Of a DNA stretch of 64,000 nt, positions 45,826 through 57,889 are shown piece after piece (position 1 is the first letter of the stretch; the number at the start of each line of letters is the position of its first letter). The notes under the pieces were generated by a model. The model was not told the origin of the DNA, searched no databases, and saw nothing but the letters and a program-made list of their open reading frames with translations. This DNA is from Henckelia pumila. Lineage: Eukaryota; Streptophyta; Magnoliopsida; Lamiales; Gesneriaceae. The position numbers and the translations under genes are program-made. The DNA lies in NCBI RefSeq assembly GCF_033568475.1, contig NC_133121.1, positions 6,076,001-6,140,000 on the forward strand, written 5' to 3'.

Positions 45826-47185
45826 TGGTAGCGCTTAATCGTGTCACGCCCAAATTACCCGACTCACTCAGATAAACAAATAATGCAGTAGTGTGAGTAG
45901 GGATCGTTCCCACGAGAAAAGATAAATTTAATGCGTTCTAAATAAATAAAATGGGGGGTTTTGAGGTTGAGATTAACTACTGAAAATTTTAAACAATTAA
46001 AATTCACTAACATGCAAGATTGAATAATAAACTTGGAGAAATCAATAAGAGACAAGACTTGGTATCGGTCGACTACACCCTTGATATTCATTCATTCAAT
46101 CATCGACTCTCTAAAAATAATTGATCTTATTAAATATTCGTCATTGAAAATTCAATTTCCGTTTCACCGTAATTTTAGTTAATTAGAAAACAGCATTCTA
46201 AATTAACCCTTACCAATGAATTAACCCGATAACAACAATCTAGATTTAAATCCACGGTAGCATTTAAACTAGTAAAACTGACGAACCTAGACAACACAAA
46301 CACCAGCAGTTGTATTTAGCCTAGTCAATAATTGATCCTACAATTTAATAAATTCAACAGCAGAAAATATCAAACGTAGTTGCTTCGCAAATTAGATTGT
46401 TTAAACAATTACGGATTTGAATTCTAATTTAGCTATCGCTTGCAAAACAAAATCCTAAGATGGTCAATCCTAAAATCTCGCATACAAACATGAAATAATA
46501 TAGATAAAAAATTGATACTTAATAAAGATTAAACACTACGAATCAAATCTCATGAATAAAATATATCAAGGTTTCGTCTCCCTCAACCAAGTATTAAAAG
46601 GTTTAGCTACAACGATTCATCACCAAATTCATAAAAATTCAAAGAAAAGAAGAAAACTAGAGATAGAAATTCAAGAATAAAACCTAGCCTCCAAAGAAAT
46701 CACCCAAAAGTCTTATAATAATCCTCCAAAATCGGAATTAAGAGTCTAATAAAGGCTAGAGAATAAAATAACAAAGTTTCCAAAATTACTATTTTTTTCC
46801 CGACAGACGAGCGCGCTCGATCGCATAAGTACGCACGATCGAGCGCACTATTTTACACGATTCACTGCCCAAAATTCCTTGCGCGCGCTCGATCGCATGA
46901 GTTCGTCCGATCGAGCGCGCTATGTTACGCCAACTCTCTGCCTTCATAATTCAACTTCGGCGCTCGATCTCACCAACTCCTCTGCTCGAGCGCATGGAAA
47001 ACATGACCAAAACTGTCCTCTTGCTTTTCAACTTAAAATCTCCTACACATTAAACCCGGGAGTATGTTATGAAAATAAATGCATGCAAAAGACAAAACTA
47101 AGATAAAACATGAACAAACACAAATAAATGCATGCAAACTACTAACAAAATAACATCAAAATATGCAAACAAAACACGACTATCA
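45826..47185 (-). repeat. 5' LTR of the Athila-type element
   Basis: A near-identical partner of 40636-41993. The second CG-rich hairpin is intact here (TCGATCGCATGAG ... CCGATCGAGCGC). Confidence 0.92.
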
Positions 47186-47266
47186 ATCATCCTATATTAT
47201 ATCCTATATTATATCAGATAACCTATGTCCTGTTACCCTAGAGTTGGCCGGATGAAGAAATATGTA

Positions 47267-48080
47267 TAAAAAAACGTGATGTAAACATTTTGTTATGTAA
47301 AGCAGTCAATGTTGTACTTGGTGTTACAACACCAGAGACAACACAATGCAACAAAAATTAAAGCATAAATAAATAACACAAGTAAATAATTTTGCACGAG
47401 TATAAAAACTCGTGTGGTGTCTTAGGGCTAAATATCACTAGAAAAAGTAAGATCGGTCTTATAAAGCAATACTAGTGATTTACAAAAAGTCAATAAATCC
47501 TAAATTTCTCAATCAAATTTGCATCCTAAATAAATTAGAGTAAAACAAATAGATGCAACTCTCATAGCCTAAATTTGAAGAGACAGTAAAGATATGCGAA
47601 CAAAACTATTCCCACAGTGTTATCTCAGATGTCTTCAATACCAACAACAACACGGGGAGAAGCAACAACGATGAGTGCAAAACGTCTTTAGAAACCTTCA
47701 ACTTTGTGTCTGCAATTCTTCGATTGATGCTCTGGAAGTCGACGTCTAAAGCTCTATATTTCTTGTGCGTGAAAATCCTCTTTTATAGACTTTAGTCCAA
47801 GAAAAAATGATTTTCATAAATAGAGTCATACAAGAATAATGAAACAATTATAATAGGAATAAAACTCTATCATATCAAATCATATCTTGATAATATCATA
47901 CAAAAATATATATCTATAATATTCCTTATCAAGATATATTTGAACACGGTAAATATCTATCCTATAGATTTTGAATTAATCATAGAATATTTACCAATAT
48001 ACTAACTTGTCTAGAAAAAAAATCACATAATATTTAATATAGTTAAGACCGAGAATCTCAAGAAATTAAAATTTCTTTCA
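47267..48080 (-). repeat. 3' LTR of the SIRE-like element
   Basis: On the plus strand it runs from TAAAAAAACGTG to AATTTCTTTCA. It is longer than its partner because it holds an extra stretch around 47815-47875. Confidence 0.87.
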
Positions 48081-48331
48081 ATCTCCCTCTTTTTGCTTTT
48101 TGGACAAAACTTAGCACAAGTAAGAATAAACACAAACTCCTTTGAGTTTAAAATACTTCTCCCCCTGAATTGTAAGTCTTCCCCTGAAGGTGTTGTCCCT
48201 CATATTGGCAACACCAAGGATAACATGAACCTTAACACTTTGAGATTCTATAATTCATAGAGCACAAGTGAGGTAGAGGAGGTTAGTTTAGTTAAAACAT
48301 ATTAGGGCAATTAAGACACATAACTAGAGCA

Positions 48332-49275
48332 AAACTGATAAGTGCATTTTATTCACTTAATATATATATGATTTAACTTGACTTTTATGATGTATCGAGT
48401 GGATATTATGCGTATTTATTGTTGTTTTGTGAGATGCAAGGATTGGAAGAAAAGTAGTAAGAAAAATCAAAAAGATGAAATACAAAGCAGCAACTTCAGA
48501 AAATTATTGGGAATGTTTGAGACATTTAAATCCGATCTCCACCGTTTAAATTAGAGTATAGGATGTTTTCAAGCCGCTGTCAAAATTTCAGCTCAATCGA
48601 ACATCTAGAACTCAAGTTATGAATTTTTCAAGAAGGCTACGCAGATGGTGAAATGGAAGCTACAGGTAGCGCCTAGGCGCCATTCTGAAGCGCCTAGGCT
48701 CTTAGTCTGTTCGAGAGGAAAAAAAATAATATGAACGATCAGCGCCACAATGCCCGAAACTGGCGCTTCAGCGGTGCTGCTGCGAGATAGAAAGTGCAGA
48801 ATTTTGGAAATTTAAAAGACTCGATCGTCGGGCTTTTATTTGACGGGCTTCGAGGAGCAATAAAAGTGGAAAGAGCCGCACGATTAGAAACATAACACTG
48901 ACGCCGCACAAGAGCCACACAGAATTTGACAAGAATCTAGGGAATAAGAAGCGGCACCCAAACAATAGAACCACACAACTACGCATTCAAGTAGGCATGA
49001 GACACAGATTTAAGACGTGGGAGCGAACGACAAGGGATAATCAAATCACAAGACAAAGGACATTCATCTGGGGACAGAGAATCAACTCTAATCTGTGATT
49101 TTTATTATCTGCCTTGATTTATTATGAGATTTTGGAATATGTCTATGTGTTTAATTATTTCATTATAAAATTATTGGTTGTTTCTAGAGATTGACGGATC
49201 TTGATTTGATTTTCATGTTTTGAATATTATTTTGCCTACTATTATTTGTTCTAAACAATTTATTTGTGTATTTTT
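48332..49275 (+). repeat. Fragment of an Athila/Tat-like LTR inside the SIRE-like element
   Basis: It starts TGATAAGTGCATTTTATTC, like the minus-strand start of the LTR at 1903-3273. A block with CGATCTCCACCGTTTAAATT and GAACATCTAGAACTCAAG also matches that LTR. GCGCCTAGGCGCC palindromes lie at 48670-48700. It breaks off near 49275 without the expected LTR end, next to copia coding sequence, so it is truncated. Confidence 0.7.
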
Positions 49276-49830
49276 GAACCACCTCCATAGGTCACTCTAC
49301 CGCCTTCTTATTCAATGTAGTCCGTGAGGTGATCTTTCAAACCTGTCATGTGCCGGGAGCTTTCACTATCAAAGTACCAGTTTTCTGCAGTATTAGCTTT
49401 TAAGAAAGTATAAATAACAAAACACTTAACATCAGACTTTGGTACCCAAATTTTCTTTACTGTGGGTCCTTTTTTGTCCGTGTTGTGCTTGGTGTTGTGT
49501 AACACGGGAGGCAACACTTGCTTAGACTCCCACAAAAGATAGTCATTTGAGCTTACAACACAATGTCCTTATATATCCAGGTTTGAGACAGTAATGACAA
49601 ACAAAAGGACACTTCCATTATTTTGGTTTTGGGACAGGAATAGTTTTCGCAGAAATAGGTTTCTTACCTTGAGAAGCGACTGAAGGATGGTTCAAAGGGT
49701 TGCTACCTTCCTTCACAAACACTGGTGATTTAGAAAATTCACCAATCTGAAAAACACTTTCTTTAAAACCAAGTCCAAACTTATCATCTTTGCCCATAGT
49801 CAAAAGAGAATCAAGTTTGTTCGAACTCAA
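49276..49830 (-). pseudogene. SIRE-like protease region
   Basis: Two open pieces lie in this stretch. 49618-49830 is linker. 49308-49535 carries WYFDSESSRHMTG, the copia retropepsin site with Glu where DSG normally has Gly. After a stop at 49308 another frame continues as GGRVTYGGG to about 49275, where homology ends. The catalytic-site change and the stop mean no active protease. Confidence 0.8.
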
Positions 49831-50111
49831 ATTAAATCTGGGAAGAAATGTTTTTTATTTTTCAAGTTTAGTATTCAACAATCCTAATTCCAGGTCTTTC
49901 TTGCTCATGAGAACTTTCAGTCTAGCCACAACATCTTTCAATTCAGCATTCTCTTTAGAGACAGTTGTGTTTAACTGTTCCTCTTGATCCAATCACTGTA
50001 CAACTCCTCATAGAGTTTTCTTACCTTCCAGCAAAGCAGTAAAAGATATAAGGTCTACCTGCTCACTCTTTTCCCGTTCTTCCTCAGAATCCTTATCACT
50101 CAGGGAGGTGT

Positions 50112-50975
50112 TCATACCTTTTCGAAGACGATTGGCACATTCATTTGCATAATTCTCATATCCCTTACATTTCCTGCATTAAACATTATCAAAAATCTTA
50201 TTGGAGGACTGATTCTTACTCTCATACTTCGGTCGTGGTCCTCGAGTAGTAGCTGGTTTTTTAGGCTTCTCAGATGTAGGTAGACTAGGAAATTTTGAAG
50301 GTTGTGCACTTTTATCACTTTTCTTATTTTCTCTCATCACCTAAGGTAATTACCAAATTTTTTTGTGATTAAGGTAATTGAATCATCTCCCAAATCAGAT
50401 TCCTTCACTTCCTGCTTCATCTCAGAAAAATCATTGTAAGTATCATTAGAAACTTGAAAAACAATAGACTTACCTTTATAATCATCTTCTACTTCCATCT
50501 TCATCTCATATGTGCGAAGAGAACTTATTAACTCATCCAAACCCATTATAGACGTATCCTTAGATTCTTCTATAGCACAGATCTTAGTGTGAAACTTTTT
50601 TGGGACAGAACGAAGTACTTTTCACACAAGTCGTTCGTTGGAGATAGGATCACCGAGAACATATTCTTCATTAGTAAGGTTCTTCAATCTAGTATTGTAT
50701 TTCATGATGGTCTCATTTTTCTTCATTCTCAATTTCTCAAACTTCGAAGTTAGTAGATGCATCCTTGTCTTCTTAACACTTGTCGAGCCCTCACAATGAG
50801 TCTGAAGTTTGTCCCAAGCATCCTGAGCAGAGACACAAGTACAAATCAGATTAAACACGTTCATATCAATAGAGGTAAAAATAGTATTAATTAATAGCTT
50901 TAGAATTAAAATTAGCGTATGAGATTTCATCAGTCGTCCATTGTGCTCTTGGTTTGGGTCCACCACCTTCTTCAT
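50112..50975 (-). pseudogene. SIRE-like gag
   Basis: A UBN2-type gag domain covers about 50900-50622 (NTIFTSIDMNVFNLIC, AQDAWDKLQTHCEG). The upstream WTTDEISYAN lies in another frame, so a frameshift sits near 50885. 50337-50546 continues the domain region (GLDELISSLRTYEM). The zinc knuckle near 50175-50135 reads CRKCKGYENYANEC, with Asn where the zinc-binding His should be, in a frame different from the longest ORF. Confidence 0.8.
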
Positions 50976-51178
50976 CTCTCATTGGTGGTGACCAACCATT
51001 AAGAACACGTTGCTAAGTCCTGGAATCAATAGATTGTATGTATATGCTCATCTTCAGTTTCCATGGGCCGTAATTTGTCCCATCCAAAATTAGTGGACGA
51101 ATTGCAACATTGGAGTACGGAGTATCCATAACAAACCTGTAACAATAATCAGGAACTCACTTAGTAAAGTCAAGTGGT

Positions 51179-51191
51179 GGCTCTGATGCCA
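51179..51191 (-). other. Primer binding site of the SIRE-like element
   Basis: The minus strand reads TGGCATCAGAGCC, one base away from the initiator-Met complement TGGTATCAGAGCC, two bases inside the 5' LTR. Confidence 0.8.
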
Positions 51192-51193
51192 CG

Positions 51194-51969
51194 TAAAAAA
51201 ACGCGATGTACGCAGTTTGTTATGTAAAACAGTCAGTGTTGTACTTGGTGTTACAACACCAGAGACAACACAGTGCAGCGAAAATTAAAGCGTAAATAAA
51301 TAACACAAGTAAATAATTTTGCACGAGTATAAAAACTCGTGCGGGTGCCTTAGAGCTAAATATCACTAAAAAAAATAAGATCAGTCTTACAAAGCAATAC
51401 TAATGATTTTACGAAAAGTCAATAAATCCTAAATTTTTGAACAAGTTGAGAAATCAAATTTTCATCCTAAATAAATCAAAGTAAAACAAATAAATGCAAC
51501 TCTCGTAGCCTAAATTTGAAGAGACGGTAAAGATCTTCGAACAACACTATTTCCACAGTGTTGTCTCAGATGTCTTCAACACCAACGGCAACACGGGTAC
51601 AAACAATAACGATTATTGCAAAACGTCTTCAGAAACCTTCACCTTCGTGTCTAAAATTCTTCGATTGATGCTCTGGAAGTCGACGTCTAAAGCTCTATCT
51701 TTATTGTGCGTGAAAATCCACTTTTATAGACTTGAGTCCAAGAAAAGCTGATTTCCATATCAAATCATATCTTGATAATATCATACAAGCATATATATCT
51801 ATAATATTCCTTATCAAGATATATTTGAACACGATAAATATCTATCCTATAGATTTCAAATTATTAATTATAAAATATTTACCATTCTACTAACTTGTCT
51901 GAAAAGCAAAATCACACAATATTCAATATAATTAAGGCTGAGAATCTCAAAAAATTAAAATTTCTTTCA
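51194..51969 (-). repeat. 5' LTR of the SIRE-like element
   Basis: The 776-bp copy from TAAAAAAACGCG to AATTTCTTTCA matches 47267-48080 with clear divergence. Confidence 0.87.
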
Positions 51970-51974
51970 ATGTA

Positions 51975-52870
51975 TAACCAAAAGGTTATTTAATATCATG
52001 AAAACATAAACCCCAATTTATCTCTTAACATATTGTATAATTTTTTTTGTTATTATTATTGATTTTTATACGTCCACACTTTCCCACACGTACACATATA
52101 TTTTTATTATGATTATTTAATGATTTGAAGCCTTTTATAACATAAATAATACATTAGAACATTGGGTTTTTTTTTTTTTTTTTGATGGCAGAACATTGGT
52201 ATTTTGAAATCAAGGGACAACAACTGCAGGCATTCAAATAAATGAATAATTATGGAGCCACGTGCTGGTCTCTTCGCCAACTGACATATATTGTTCTAAC
52301 ACAAACACGTCTCGATTAGTATACCCACGAACATCCTAACCCAAAATATTTAAATAAAAATATCAAAAACCCAAAGTTGATATATGTCGTCATGACTAGT
52401 CGATTTACGTATCCTCTACTTACCTTTTCTATGTTTATTATATATGTATGAATGTGTTTCAATATCATTTTATATATAGAATGATTCCATGAAAAGGTGC
52501 ACCAATGATAGATTGAAATTAAAACAGACCAAAAGATCGAGAATTAAATATTAGCGCACCAATAGACGTGTCTGACAAGTTAGTCAACTAAAGTCAAAGC
52601 AAGATGGGTCGGTGAGGCAAAAGAGTGAAAAAAAAAAAAAAAAAGTACATGGATTTGATTGCGTGCACATTGATGTGCAAAATTTTTGTGATCCATTACT
52701 AATCCACCACAACCCACCATTAGATGGGGCGGCTCACTAGGTGAGTTGTGAAATTACCAATCCAACCCCCTAGGCACCTATTTTGTATGGTGGAATGAGT
52801 CAACCCGACGGGCCAAGCTCATTTGACACTTTTTATTAAGGGAGAACAGTCGGATACTAAACCAAATATC

Positions 52871-52923
<53 letters not shown>

Positions 52924-53828
52924 TATAAAAAATTCAAAATATAATAATGAAATTTAAATAATATTTTAAAATTTCAAATTTAACTAATTGACCCCTAAGA
53001 CTTAATATTTTCTGAATTTATTTTAATAATATTTTTAGAAATTTGTTATTCTAATAATAACTCCATTCGATAAGTTAAGAAATATATCCTTTTCAATATA
53101 AAAAATTAAAATATATTTCATTTAACTATATTTTTTCTCATTCGAAAATGATTTTTAATAATTTTCATAGCAGAAAATATTCTAAAAATTACAATGACTG
53201 CCACCGATAAAATCAAAACCAATGTCAGAAGCTTATAAGCTAATGAATAAGTCGTATCTCTTCTTGTTTAAAAAATTAAAACCTGACTGTTTTTAGGTTT
53301 GAAAAATATAGTGCTTGGACCTCAATTTTTTTTTAAAATTTTAAATAATGGAGCTTAGCTTAAATTTTCTGGCCCTTTAGTGGATCCGCCAATGGTTGTT
53401 GCTCCCCGTCCCTTCAGCTTTGCTCCATCTCGATTATGCTATCATTCAAATATTTAATAATAGTTTTTTTTAAAAAAAATGATTTGTCCACACCGTCTCC
53501 TCCCATCATCTTAACCTCCGATACAGTTCAATAAAAATTCTTATATTAATGTAAAACAAAAAAAAAGTGATATGCACATAATACAAATATAATAATGATA
53601 ACTCTTTTATAAATATACATCAAATACTATAATTGTATTGTTTTTTTATAACTAATCATTTCAAAAGTTATTTTCGCATATCTTAATTGAATTTCCTGAC
53701 TTCGTCTTGGGTTATAACAATCAAATGAGTGTGGGGATCTCACAAAATGTCTTGTCCCGGCCCGCAACACGTCTGACGGTCCTCTTGTGAAGTATATATA
53801 TCCATCCTCAAGACTTATTATTCAAAAC
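51975..53828. other. Gene-free AT-rich stretch with a TA microsatellite
   Basis: No gene is recognised. A (TA)n run lies at about 52876-52920 and A-rich runs lie near 52628. The stretch 52680-52830 has a moderately GC-rich patch (CCCACCATTAGATGGGGCGGC) without a clear identity. Confidence 0.5.
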
Positions 53829-54734
53829 CAGGGTCGATCCTAATAATTTTTGGGCCTGAGTTTAACTTTAAAAAGAGACCCCTAAATCATAATGTGCGTT
53901 CATATTCTTTTAAACTAATAACAAATTTTTCGATTTAAACAATGCGCAATAGTCAAAATATTTCTATTATAATTGAATAATAAGATCAAGCATGTACAAA
54001 ATGATCACTATAAAACAACTCGTCTGATATTTTGGAGCTAACATATTAATCAAATTGTTCAGTAAATTTTTTCTCAATTAATAACATAACCAATTCATTC
54101 AATCTTTTCTTATGACATGGTTTATTGAGGAAATGTTTTGATGAACTTTAAATTTGAGAAACTTTGTTTTGCACTTACTACTGTAACAAGTATAGTAGTC
54201 AACAAAATTTTATAAGCAATGTGAGCATTTGAAAAATATTAATCTTCAAGTAATTCACTACATCAATCGTCGATTTTGTTTCTCTTAGTAATGAGAACTT
54301 CAAGAATGTCAACTACGAAAATATATTTTTATTCATCGTCCTCATTAATATCAGAACCCCTATGAGTCAATAATATGTTTTTATATTGGTTCAATTACAC
54401 TAGTACTATATAATAAATTTAGGGAATAGGAAATGTTTTTTGTTTATATTGGGCACATGAAAAATAATTTATATTGGGAAAAAATTATAAAGAGACCTAA
54501 GATAAATAAATTTATCAATAGGCCCAAAAATAATAAAAAAGTTTATACTAGGCAGTTGACAAAGGAAAAATAGCTTTTTGTGATATGAATAAAAAAAAAC
54601 CAAGAATAATAAATTTATATTGGATCAATTTGCAATTTTATATAATAATGTTTTTTTTTTTCAAAATTATGAGCTCCCAAATAAAATGGGGCCGATTCGA
54701 AGGACTGTTATGTCTCCAAATAACAACGGCCCTA
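53829..54734 (-). mobile_element. hAT element derivative with transposase tail
   Basis: The ends CAGGGTCGATCC and the inverse of TAGGGCCGTTG are short hAT-type inverted repeats. A perfect 8-bp duplication TTCAAAAC flanks it (53821-53828, 54735-54742). The 906-bp interior holds the C-terminal end of a transposase gene on the minus strand, so it is an internally deleted copy. Confidence 0.82.
53995..54313 (-). pseudogene. hAT transposase, C-terminal dimerisation region
   Basis: The minus strand reads VDILEVLITKRNKIDD, then AYKILLTTILVTVVSAKQ and SFSNLKFIKTFPQ, then in another frame LNELVMLLIEKKF. This is the conserved hAT C-terminal dimerisation domain of plant TTF-type or DUF4371-type transposases. 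Stops occur after KIDD, LLED and TFPQ, and a frameshift follows. The DNA-binding and catalytic parts are missing. No function remains. Confidence 0.8.
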
Positions 54735-54864
54735 TTCAAAACATTTTTCACCATTAGTGAAAATTGAAATCAGACATTAATTGCCACAGATTTATTGTCC
54801 GATAAATGGACATCAATATATATATATATCGACGACTGGGGACTCTGCTGCATTTATTAAACTT

Positions 54865-55250
54865 TTTTGATAATCACAGAATCTGCCAATATTTAATAAC
54901 TACGACATAAATGTCCTGGCCACGCACATTGACTCACTACAATAATTGCATATATATAATGTAGAAAACTCTATAGTGAAAAGTGTTGCTTCAAAAATTA
55001 TCCAAATTTATGTCCAAAACTCGTGCAAGTGTTTCGAAAATTGTGGAGGTTCGTTTTGAGATATAAAGCTGCTATTTACGTATCAAAATATATAAATTTG
55101 TCCTAATTATTTTTTTTTCCAAAAAAAAAAAAGAAGATAAATTCGATCGGGATCGGTGAATATATAAATTTATCCTTGTATTTTTGAATAATGATTCAAT
55201 ATGCAAAAAAAGAAATTGAGAAGTTGGACGATTGTAATAATGAATGTTGC
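54865..55250. repeat. Duplicated segment, copy C
   Basis: AATCACAGAATCTGCCAATATTTA at 54875, ATGTCCAAAAC near 55010 and ATTTATCCTTGTATTT near 55168 follow the same order as 31766-32160. The match is diverged, with indels. No gene is seen in it or in the AT-rich stretch to 55848. Confidence 0.6.
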
Positions 55251-55848
55251 AGCGGAGTTCAGACTTCAGACCCCTTTGGGCGGACGGATCTTGCTATGTT
55301 TGGACTTAAAATCCACAACCCAAATCCACTCCAGCCTATTTTGGCTCAAAATTTTGATTGGGCTGATTTGAACTTCAACTATTGCACAAAAAAAAAAAAC
55401 TAAAGAAATATTACTCAAAACAAATATAAGGAATACAAAAGATAAATCGGCAAATATTACCGGAACATTTTTGCATTTCAAAAGGGATATGATTATTTTA
55501 ACTGAAGTTGTTTTCAGACTTTAGCGACAAAAATGAAAATTTTTGGTACCTAGAATTAATGTTTCGGGCCAGGGAGTAATCCACCTGACAAATCCGACCC
55601 GATGATCTGATGGTGGCATAATCAATGATTTTTTTTTTATATATAAAAAAATATTGGATGAAATATTTAGATACAAAATATGTACATCTTCCGATATACC
55701 AATTAGATTTAGAAAATTGGATGCCTTCGTTCAAAATTAACTATCCTAGCGAAATTCCCAAAATTTAGTTTTCTACCAACCAAGGTAATTATTAGTAAAT
55801 GAACGAGTGCTCTGTACTACTGCCCGACAAATTTATATTTGCAAGATG

Positions 55849-56161
55849 GGGAAAATTGCAAATTTAGTCATGTATGTTTGTCACTTTGCGATTTTGGTTT
55901 TTTATGTTTTTACATTTCAGTTTTAGTCCTGCATGTTCTGATTTTTTGCAATTTCGGTCCTTTTTATTAAAAAATGCTTACGTTGGCTTGTACACGTCAG
56001 CTTCACATCAGCACTGAATTGATGCCACATCAGCGCCACATCGAAAAAAGTACTAAAATTGCCAAAAAATAAAGATAACGGACTAAAACTGAAATCTGAA
56101 AATATAAAGGACTGAAATCACAAAGTGACAAACATAGAGAACCAAAAAAGTAATTTTTCCT
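55849..56161. mobile_element. Mutator-type MITE, copy 3
   Basis: It matches 40304-40617 closely over its full length. The flanks TGCAAGATG and CGCAAGATG form an 8-9-bp duplication. Confidence 0.83.
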
Positions 56162-56189
56162 CGCAAGATGCGTCAATTCAACTCATATG

Positions 56190-56480
56190 TATAATAATAT
56201 ACTATGAAGAGTAATAATTTTATGATAAAAATACATTTTTTCATGAGTCGGATCAAATAGGAGATCCATCGTATAAAATCGATCCGTGGAACCGTCTCAT
56301 AGTACGTAGCTTTTGTGTAACATTGTAAATTAGTAGATTTTTTTTTGTAAGACGGTCTTGTAGAACTATACCCTTGAGACGGGTCAACCTGATTCATATC
56401 TATATATGATGAAAAATATTTTTTTTTTCATTTGTTAAGTCGTGATTAATGAAACTATTTTATAGGATTTTTTGTGTGAT
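56190..56480. repeat. Fragments of a dispersed 'gacggtct' repeat
   Basis: ACCGTCTCATAGTACG near 56290 and AAGACGGTCTTGTAGAAC near 56350 belong to a repeat whose better copies lie near 63036-63178. Similar pieces lie near 13220 and 63650-63735. I cannot assign it to a transposon class. Confidence 0.4.
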
Positions 56481-56863
56481 AATTATTCCTCACACCCACT
56501 GCATGTACACGTTGGTTACTGGTTTATGTTAAAGGGAAGACAATTAAAACGATTGCCTAAAAGAGAATATATAGGATCTCTACATAAATGGATTTGTTCA
56601 ATCCTTACATGCACTATGTTTGATTAAATAGAAAATGAGATTGGGAATTTGGAGTTTTAACTAGACGGACCAATTTAAAATTTAAATCAAGGAACCGCTT
56701 ATCAATTTATTTACTCTCGATGTATCTTTTTATTTCTAATATTCTTTAATTTTTTATTTACGTTGTTTTTTTCATTATGTTGCATATTCATCGCGCGTGC
56801 ATTGATAGCTAGTACATAATAAAATGTGTGAATTTACCATAAATAATTTCAAGGATATCATAT

Positions 56864-56869
56864 TTTATT
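56864..56869 (-). terminator. Possible poly(A) signal of the MYB gene
   Basis: AATAAA occurs on the minus strand about 170 nt after the MYB stop codon, a normal distance for a plant 3' UTR. The composition is AT-rich, so chance occurrence is possible. Confidence 0.45.
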
Positions 56870-57037
56870 AAGCTTGAAAAAATGAATATAAAAAATGGAT
56901 GAGGTTGATATACAAAGTTGATATTAAAAACAATTACAAATACTTAAAAATCATATTTCTATAGTTTCAAATCCATTTTTTTCATGGCACCAAACGTAAT
57001 GTTAAAGCATATTCTCACCATTTCCAAACCCTAATAG

Positions 57038-57518
57038 TTACCAAACCTCTTCGTCGAATTCGAAATCATCTGCCAATTCATTTGGTGGAATAGAATGATC
57101 ATTCCCATTGTCCATTAATCCCGCAGGATTGATTTGTCCACTCCATAATCCCTCTTCCTCCCCTTTATCATCCAAAAACGGGATATCTTTCCCTAACTCA
57201 TCCTCACTTGTATCAAGCAAATTGCTCCACCAACGAATACATTCATCGGCTTCTAGCGTAGGTGACGACGATGATGCATTAACGAAAGAAGATGGCTGTA
57301 ATTTATTATTTTTTTGGCTGTGATTTGTTATCGGCCTGTTCTGGATCGTTGGATTATAAGAAAACGAACGAGGTCGCGGCCGTAGGATGTTTGCCTTTGT
57401 GATCCCTTTCTGGATTGGTTGTCCATTTCCTCCTATTCTTTTCTCAATCCATGTGTTCCAAAAGTTCTTTACGTCGTTGGCTGTTCTTCCGGGGATTCTT
57501 CCGGCAATCAACGACCAT
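57038..57518 (-). CDS. MYB exon 3
   Basis: It follows the acceptor CTGAATCAG and completes Arg85, then [19 protein letters not shown], the subgroup-6 motif and an acidic tail ending EEVW and TAA at 57040-57038. Confidence 0.93.
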
Positions 57519-57849
57519 CTGATTCAGATCATTTGAAGTCAAGAAAATTGATCAGCCACCAGTTTTTAGGAGACATTTAGATGTAGTTGAACGAGAGATC
57601 CATTTTTAAACCACATACTTCAATGCATATCATATATATGATACGTGATTATATTCGTTTTTACATGGGTCTTTGCTTTAATAATATAGTATGTTAGGAT
57701 AAAATTAGGTTTTTGGTCATGTAACTTGTACGGTTTTTCACTTTTACTTATATAAATTTTATTTTGTTTCAATTTTGATCCTATTTTGACCCGAGTCATC
57801 AAGTTGTCATTAAAAAATGAAAAACAATAAAAATTATAGGGAAAAATTT

Positions 57850-57889
<40 letters not shown>

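Larger units (their letters stand above)
40636..47185 (-). mobile_element. Non-autonomous Athila-type element (gag and protease only)
   Basis: LTRs 40636-41993 and 45826-47185 (1358 and 1360 bp) are nearly identical. A perfect 5-bp duplication ATCAT flanks the element (40631-40635, 47186-47190). The 3.8-kb interior encodes gag and protease on the minus strand and about 1.35 kb of non-coding DNA. No RT, RNase H or integrase is found. The primer binding site fits tRNA-Asp, as in Athila-type elements. Mobilisation would need enzymes from a related element. Confidence 0.9.
47267..51969 (-). mobile_element. SIRE-like copia element, truncated and nested
   Basis: LTRs 47267-48080 and 51194-51969 flank gag and protease on the minus strand. 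A perfect 5-bp duplication ATGTA bounds it (47262-47266, 51970-51974). The polypurine tract (AAAAAGAGGGAGAT on the minus strand, after 48081) and primer binding site are present. Integrase, RT and RNase H are missing: coding stops near 49275, where a fragment of another LTR takes over. SIRE-like placement comes from the gag-protease style and is tentative. Confidence 0.87.
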
